DNA of 64,000 bases from Alisma plantago-aquatica (lineage: Eukaryota > Streptophyta > Magnoliopsida > Alismatales > Alismataceae), in assembly GCA_963693085.1 (NCBI GenBank), contig OY856412.1, forward strand, positions 1,127,053,744 through 1,127,117,743, read 5' to 3'. Below, in pieces: positions 60,951 through 64,000 of this stretch. The notes under the pieces were generated by a model. That model was not told the origin of the DNA and searched no databases. It was given only the letters and a program-made list of their open reading frames with translations. A program made the position numbers and the translations under genes. Positions within the stretch are counted from its first letter, which is position 1, and the number at the start of each line of letters is the position of its first letter.

Positions 60951-63900
60951 TGTCACACCCATTGTCACACAAAGTGAGATTACTCAAAAGAAAGTGTGGA
61001 ATCATCACTAGAAACTAAATTACCACAAAACAAGGTAAATTAAAACCGATCTCATAAAGGCACCTCAAGTTGAATGCATCATTTTTAAAGCCATAGGACT
61101 GGTGTCACTTATATATCATTCATACCAAAAGAAGTTACATATCATTGTTCATTGGATGATTGGCTACAACTTGTTACATATGATAACATTTACACATATA
61201 AAAAACATATATGTACCCCCATGGTATAGTGCCAACAATTCAAACCAGTGTACAACATCTATAAAACACCCACAAGGACCTGAGAGTACATGGACGATAC
61301 ATAGGACTCTATTACTAGACAATAGTTGCATATCCATGATCCAACCCGCTACAACTCCCCTCACTGTTAGTTTCAACATCACGATCTTTATCTCATCATA
61401 CACATCCACCTAAAAGATGTGGAAACCCACGGGGTTAGACCAAACTAACCAGTGAGAGATGTAGTCTCTGCCAATGTCTATTTTATGCACACGATAACTA
61501 AAGCATGAAGATATCATTTTTACTAAGATGAATAGAATCAACTAAATGATATGTATTAAACTAATAATGTAGATTAAGCACACCAGGCAGTTATCACTGA
61601 GTTGTAGAACACATAATACTTTAAGGAGGAATATGAATAAAAAAACATAACAATTGATTTCTCTTGCCACATTATAATTCAAGAAATTGGTACAAAGATA
61701 AGAAAAAGGGTTCAAACAATGCTATTCCCATTTGACCCCAAGAAAAATATACTACACGACTGTATTACGTCTTTTATATTGCGTTGAGGATTTGATTTGT
61801 ACCACTCAAATCCAACCGACCACTGCTAAGCCAAAATCAATGCCATACAAGGTCTATGGAAGAGCCAAAATCCACAACCTCTCCAACATTTCTTGGTAAG
61901 TACAAGAGAATCACCGCAGAGATATATCAGTCAATTGCAATAATGACATATAGTCATGCAGAAGGATCGACTCACGCATGACCATCCATATAAAACACCT
62001 AGCCTGCCTTGGTACATGTCATGATGCTAGAAGAATAGACTCACACATGGCCATTCTAAAAAGGGGCATCACCTAAAGTTAAACTGCTACCTATCAAGGA
62101 GAACAACTCACACATGGCTGTCTCACACAACTTGCAATTGTGGATGCAAGGAGATACCCGACTTGCACCCCCACATATTGGAAAATATGCGCTCTAAGTT
62201 TCCCATGGGAGTTACTCATTTTACCATCCAACAAATAAAACTGACACTAGAATGGATCTATGGCAAAGGGAAACTACATGATTAAGGTTTCACTTTTTAG
62301 TTATGCCAATTGGGTGAATTAAGGCTTCATCATACAAATGGACATACAAAGCACTAAATCAATCTAGAAAGCATAATTATGAAACAACTTTAGAAGATAT
62401 AAAATGTATAAGGTGTGAACTTGTCACATCATCACATGATACTTGTAGAAATACAATTCACAAGGCCATCACCAAAGCCACACAACCATACAAGGCTACC
62501 ACCAATGTCCCATCACTGTGGGATATCAATCCCTCAATCACATCACCAGAAGAAATCATCTCACAATAGGCAGTAAGCCTTCACCAGGTCATAGGACCCA
62601 TGATATCTATATGATCTCATCATGTCTCATCAAGGCTCATACCCATAACCCTGTGTCATATGATCACCACCATATCATATACAAGCTAAGACATTCATTC
62701 AACCTACAATGTTAGAATCAAACCAATAGGAGAGAAAAATGTAGTCACATGTCATCCATCCAATAAACTTAAAAAGTATAGAATACCCTAGGATTGGGGT
62801 TAGGGTTTCATATATATAGCTGATTACGATTACATAACATTATTCAAGAACCAAACCCTAGTTATGTCATCTCCCACTTTCTTGGAAATGTGATTAGGGA
62901 TAACCAATTGATCATCCAAACATCACTAGGTATTTATTATTAATTACATGAACACATGTAACCATCTCATTATGTTATACATGTGTAGAGACCAATACCA
63001 TAGATGTGGGTGTGTGTCAACCAAAGACCTCAAGGCATTGTGTTGCGACCGCAACACCGATATGTATCACAACCAATCATCAACACATGGTGTCTTGACC
63101 ACCACAAAACCATATGTCTCGACCATCATCAAAAGCATATGTCTCGACCACTATCAAAAGCAAGTGTCTCAACCACTATCAAAAGCAAGTGTCTCGACCA
63201 TTACCAAAAGCTTGTCACGACCAAATCAAGAACATGTGTATCGACCCTAAGTGTTACTACCATCAACCCATTAGGGTTTGGGTCATGACCGCAACAAGAT
63301 GTGACATGTAGCGACCATAGGAGAAAAGGGAGTGTAGCGACCATTGAGGTCAAGCTACAACAACATCGCTTTACAATCTCCAAAATAGAAGGTACCTCAT
63401 TTCAAATAGAGATTAACATCAAGGATAAAACATCATCAACAAGATGGAAAACTAAATGCAAAAGGGATATCAAAACCTTGAAATTTGATCTCCAACATAA
63501 TCCATCAAGAAATCAAGCAAGAGGAAAGAAGACCAAGCTTCCACCTCAAGAAAAATAGATCAAAACATTAAGAAAAATATGAGAGCTTAATGACATCATG
63601 ATGATAAAGCCAAGGATTATAATACATGCATGATCATCACCTCAACCATCACTCAACAAAACATGTGTGTCGATAACCAACAAAACATGTGTATCGACCA
63701 AGACTAAAACAAAGGTGTAGTGACCACCAAGGTCAAGCTACCACAAAGGCAACCACCACCTTCAATACATGGATGAACCACGATCAAAATAGAAGATTAT
63801 CACCATGGGAAACTCATCAAATTAAAGGAAACAACTCCTTACAAAGATGATTACCAAAACCTAGGACATGTGTTATGGATGTCACCATGAAAGTGCCTTG

Positions 63901-64000
63901 TATAAGAGAGATAAAACTCATGTTCAACACATGCAAAAAATAACTAGAACTCCATGCTACACCAAGGTACTCGAACCATATGTATGTTGATGGAAAACCA
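60951..64000 (-). repeat. Diverged Tekay-like LTR, minus strand, running off the window
   Basis: It begins TGTCACACCCATTGTCACAC, aligning with the reverse complement of the Tekay LTR 3' end. Further matching blocks, all inverted and in the expected order, are 61784-61905 with about 23210-23345 (GATTTGA.T.GTACCA, ATGCCATACAAGGTC, GGAAGAGCC), and 62160-62290 with about 22840-22960 (GAGCGCATATT, CCATAGATCCA). The motif array at 63040-63730 corresponds to 20694-21700. No primer-binding site lies to the left, so it is a 3' or solo LTR. Its start is beyond 64000. Identity is well below that between the two 4135-bp LTRs, so it is an older or different subfamily. Confidence 0.7.
63040..63730 (-). repeat. 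Array of TCGACCA-type motifs in the diverged LTR
   Basis: Plus-strand phrases GTGTCTCGACCACTATCAAAAGCA recur about every 30 bp at 63110-63230. Looser GTGTATCGACC, GTAGCGACCAT and TCATGACCGCAAC copies continue to about 63730. In reverse complement the core is TGGTCGA(T/G)ACA, the same type as the GGACGATA array of the younger LTR. Overlapping short frames through here are artefacts of the repeat. Confidence 0.7.

Noticed and set aside
62948..63311. Three overlapping frames of 65-100 codons.
   Set aside because: All three read the same short tandem repeat in different frames, inside the diverged LTR.
63040..63730. A regularly spaced repeat array that might recall a CRISPR.
   Set aside because: Units of about 30 bp are directly adjacent with degenerate copies and no unique spacers; the setting is a plant LTR.

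Overview
The window is nuclear DNA from a flowering plant, probably heterochromatic or intergenic. It is AT-rich and telobox-like AAACCCTAA motifs are scattered through it. There is no bacterial-style gene packing, and nearly everything recognisable is transposon-derived: Ty3/gypsy chromovirus elements, a CACTA (En/Spm) DNA transposon, a solo LTR and a LINE relict. I found no intact host gene, tRNA, rRNA or CRISPR array. The species cannot be named from this sequence.

Region 1 (1-10856) is a decayed gypsy complex arranged as a large imperfect inverted repeat. An LTR on the minus strand (3283-6602), with its primer-binding site and internal leader to its left, faces a related LTR on the plus strand (7285-10072). 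Between them lies a 682-bp piece of a plus-strand pol 3' end (integrase tail/chromodomain relict) ending in a polypurine tract. The right LTR is also followed by its own primer-binding site and leader, so it is flanked by internal sequence on both sides.

Region 2 (10857-19958) has no convincing gene. It holds AT-rich transposon debris, an LTR-like end at 15285, a short tandem repeat near 16 kb and a GC-rich patch at 17.04-18.08 kb.

Region 3 (19959-59086) is best read as one very large CACTA transposon. It starts with a degenerate CACTA-type end at 19959, ends with TAGTG at 59086 and is flanked by the 3-bp duplication GGA. Its two proteins, a TNP2-type transposase and a Ptta/En/Spm-type second protein, both lie on the minus strand and carry frameshifts and stops. 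Three insertions or acquisitions sit inside it. The first is a 13.1-kb Tekay/Del-type Ty3/gypsy element (20094-33199, both LTRs 4135 bp, target duplication GTGGC), which interrupts the CACTA left end. The second is a 1626-bp solo LTR (45100-46725, duplication GTATG), inserted in a TNP2 exon. The third is a LINE-like relict near 51.4-52.5 kb. A second copy of the CACTA right terminus at 53152-53336 means either that two related elements are nested or that the right end was duplicated. The stretch between the two termini holds a three-copy ~300-bp repeat, an unidentified minus-strand ORF and a possible captured fragment of a UBC23-like host gene.

Region 4 (59087-64000) is flanking DNA followed by a diverged Tekay-like LTR on the minus strand (60951 to beyond the window). 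It shares several blocks with the 4135-bp LTRs, including an array of short GACCGATA/TCGACCA-type motifs.

The order of events that fits is: CACTA insertion, decay of its genes, solo-LTR formation and LINE acquisition (order unresolved), then the young Tekay insertion, whose LTRs differ at only about 2% of sites where I compared them. No new biological system is evident. The most unusual items are the inverted and tandem LTR architecture, the nested CACTA with duplicated terminus, the motif arrays in the LTR, and the hairpin cluster in the solo LTR.
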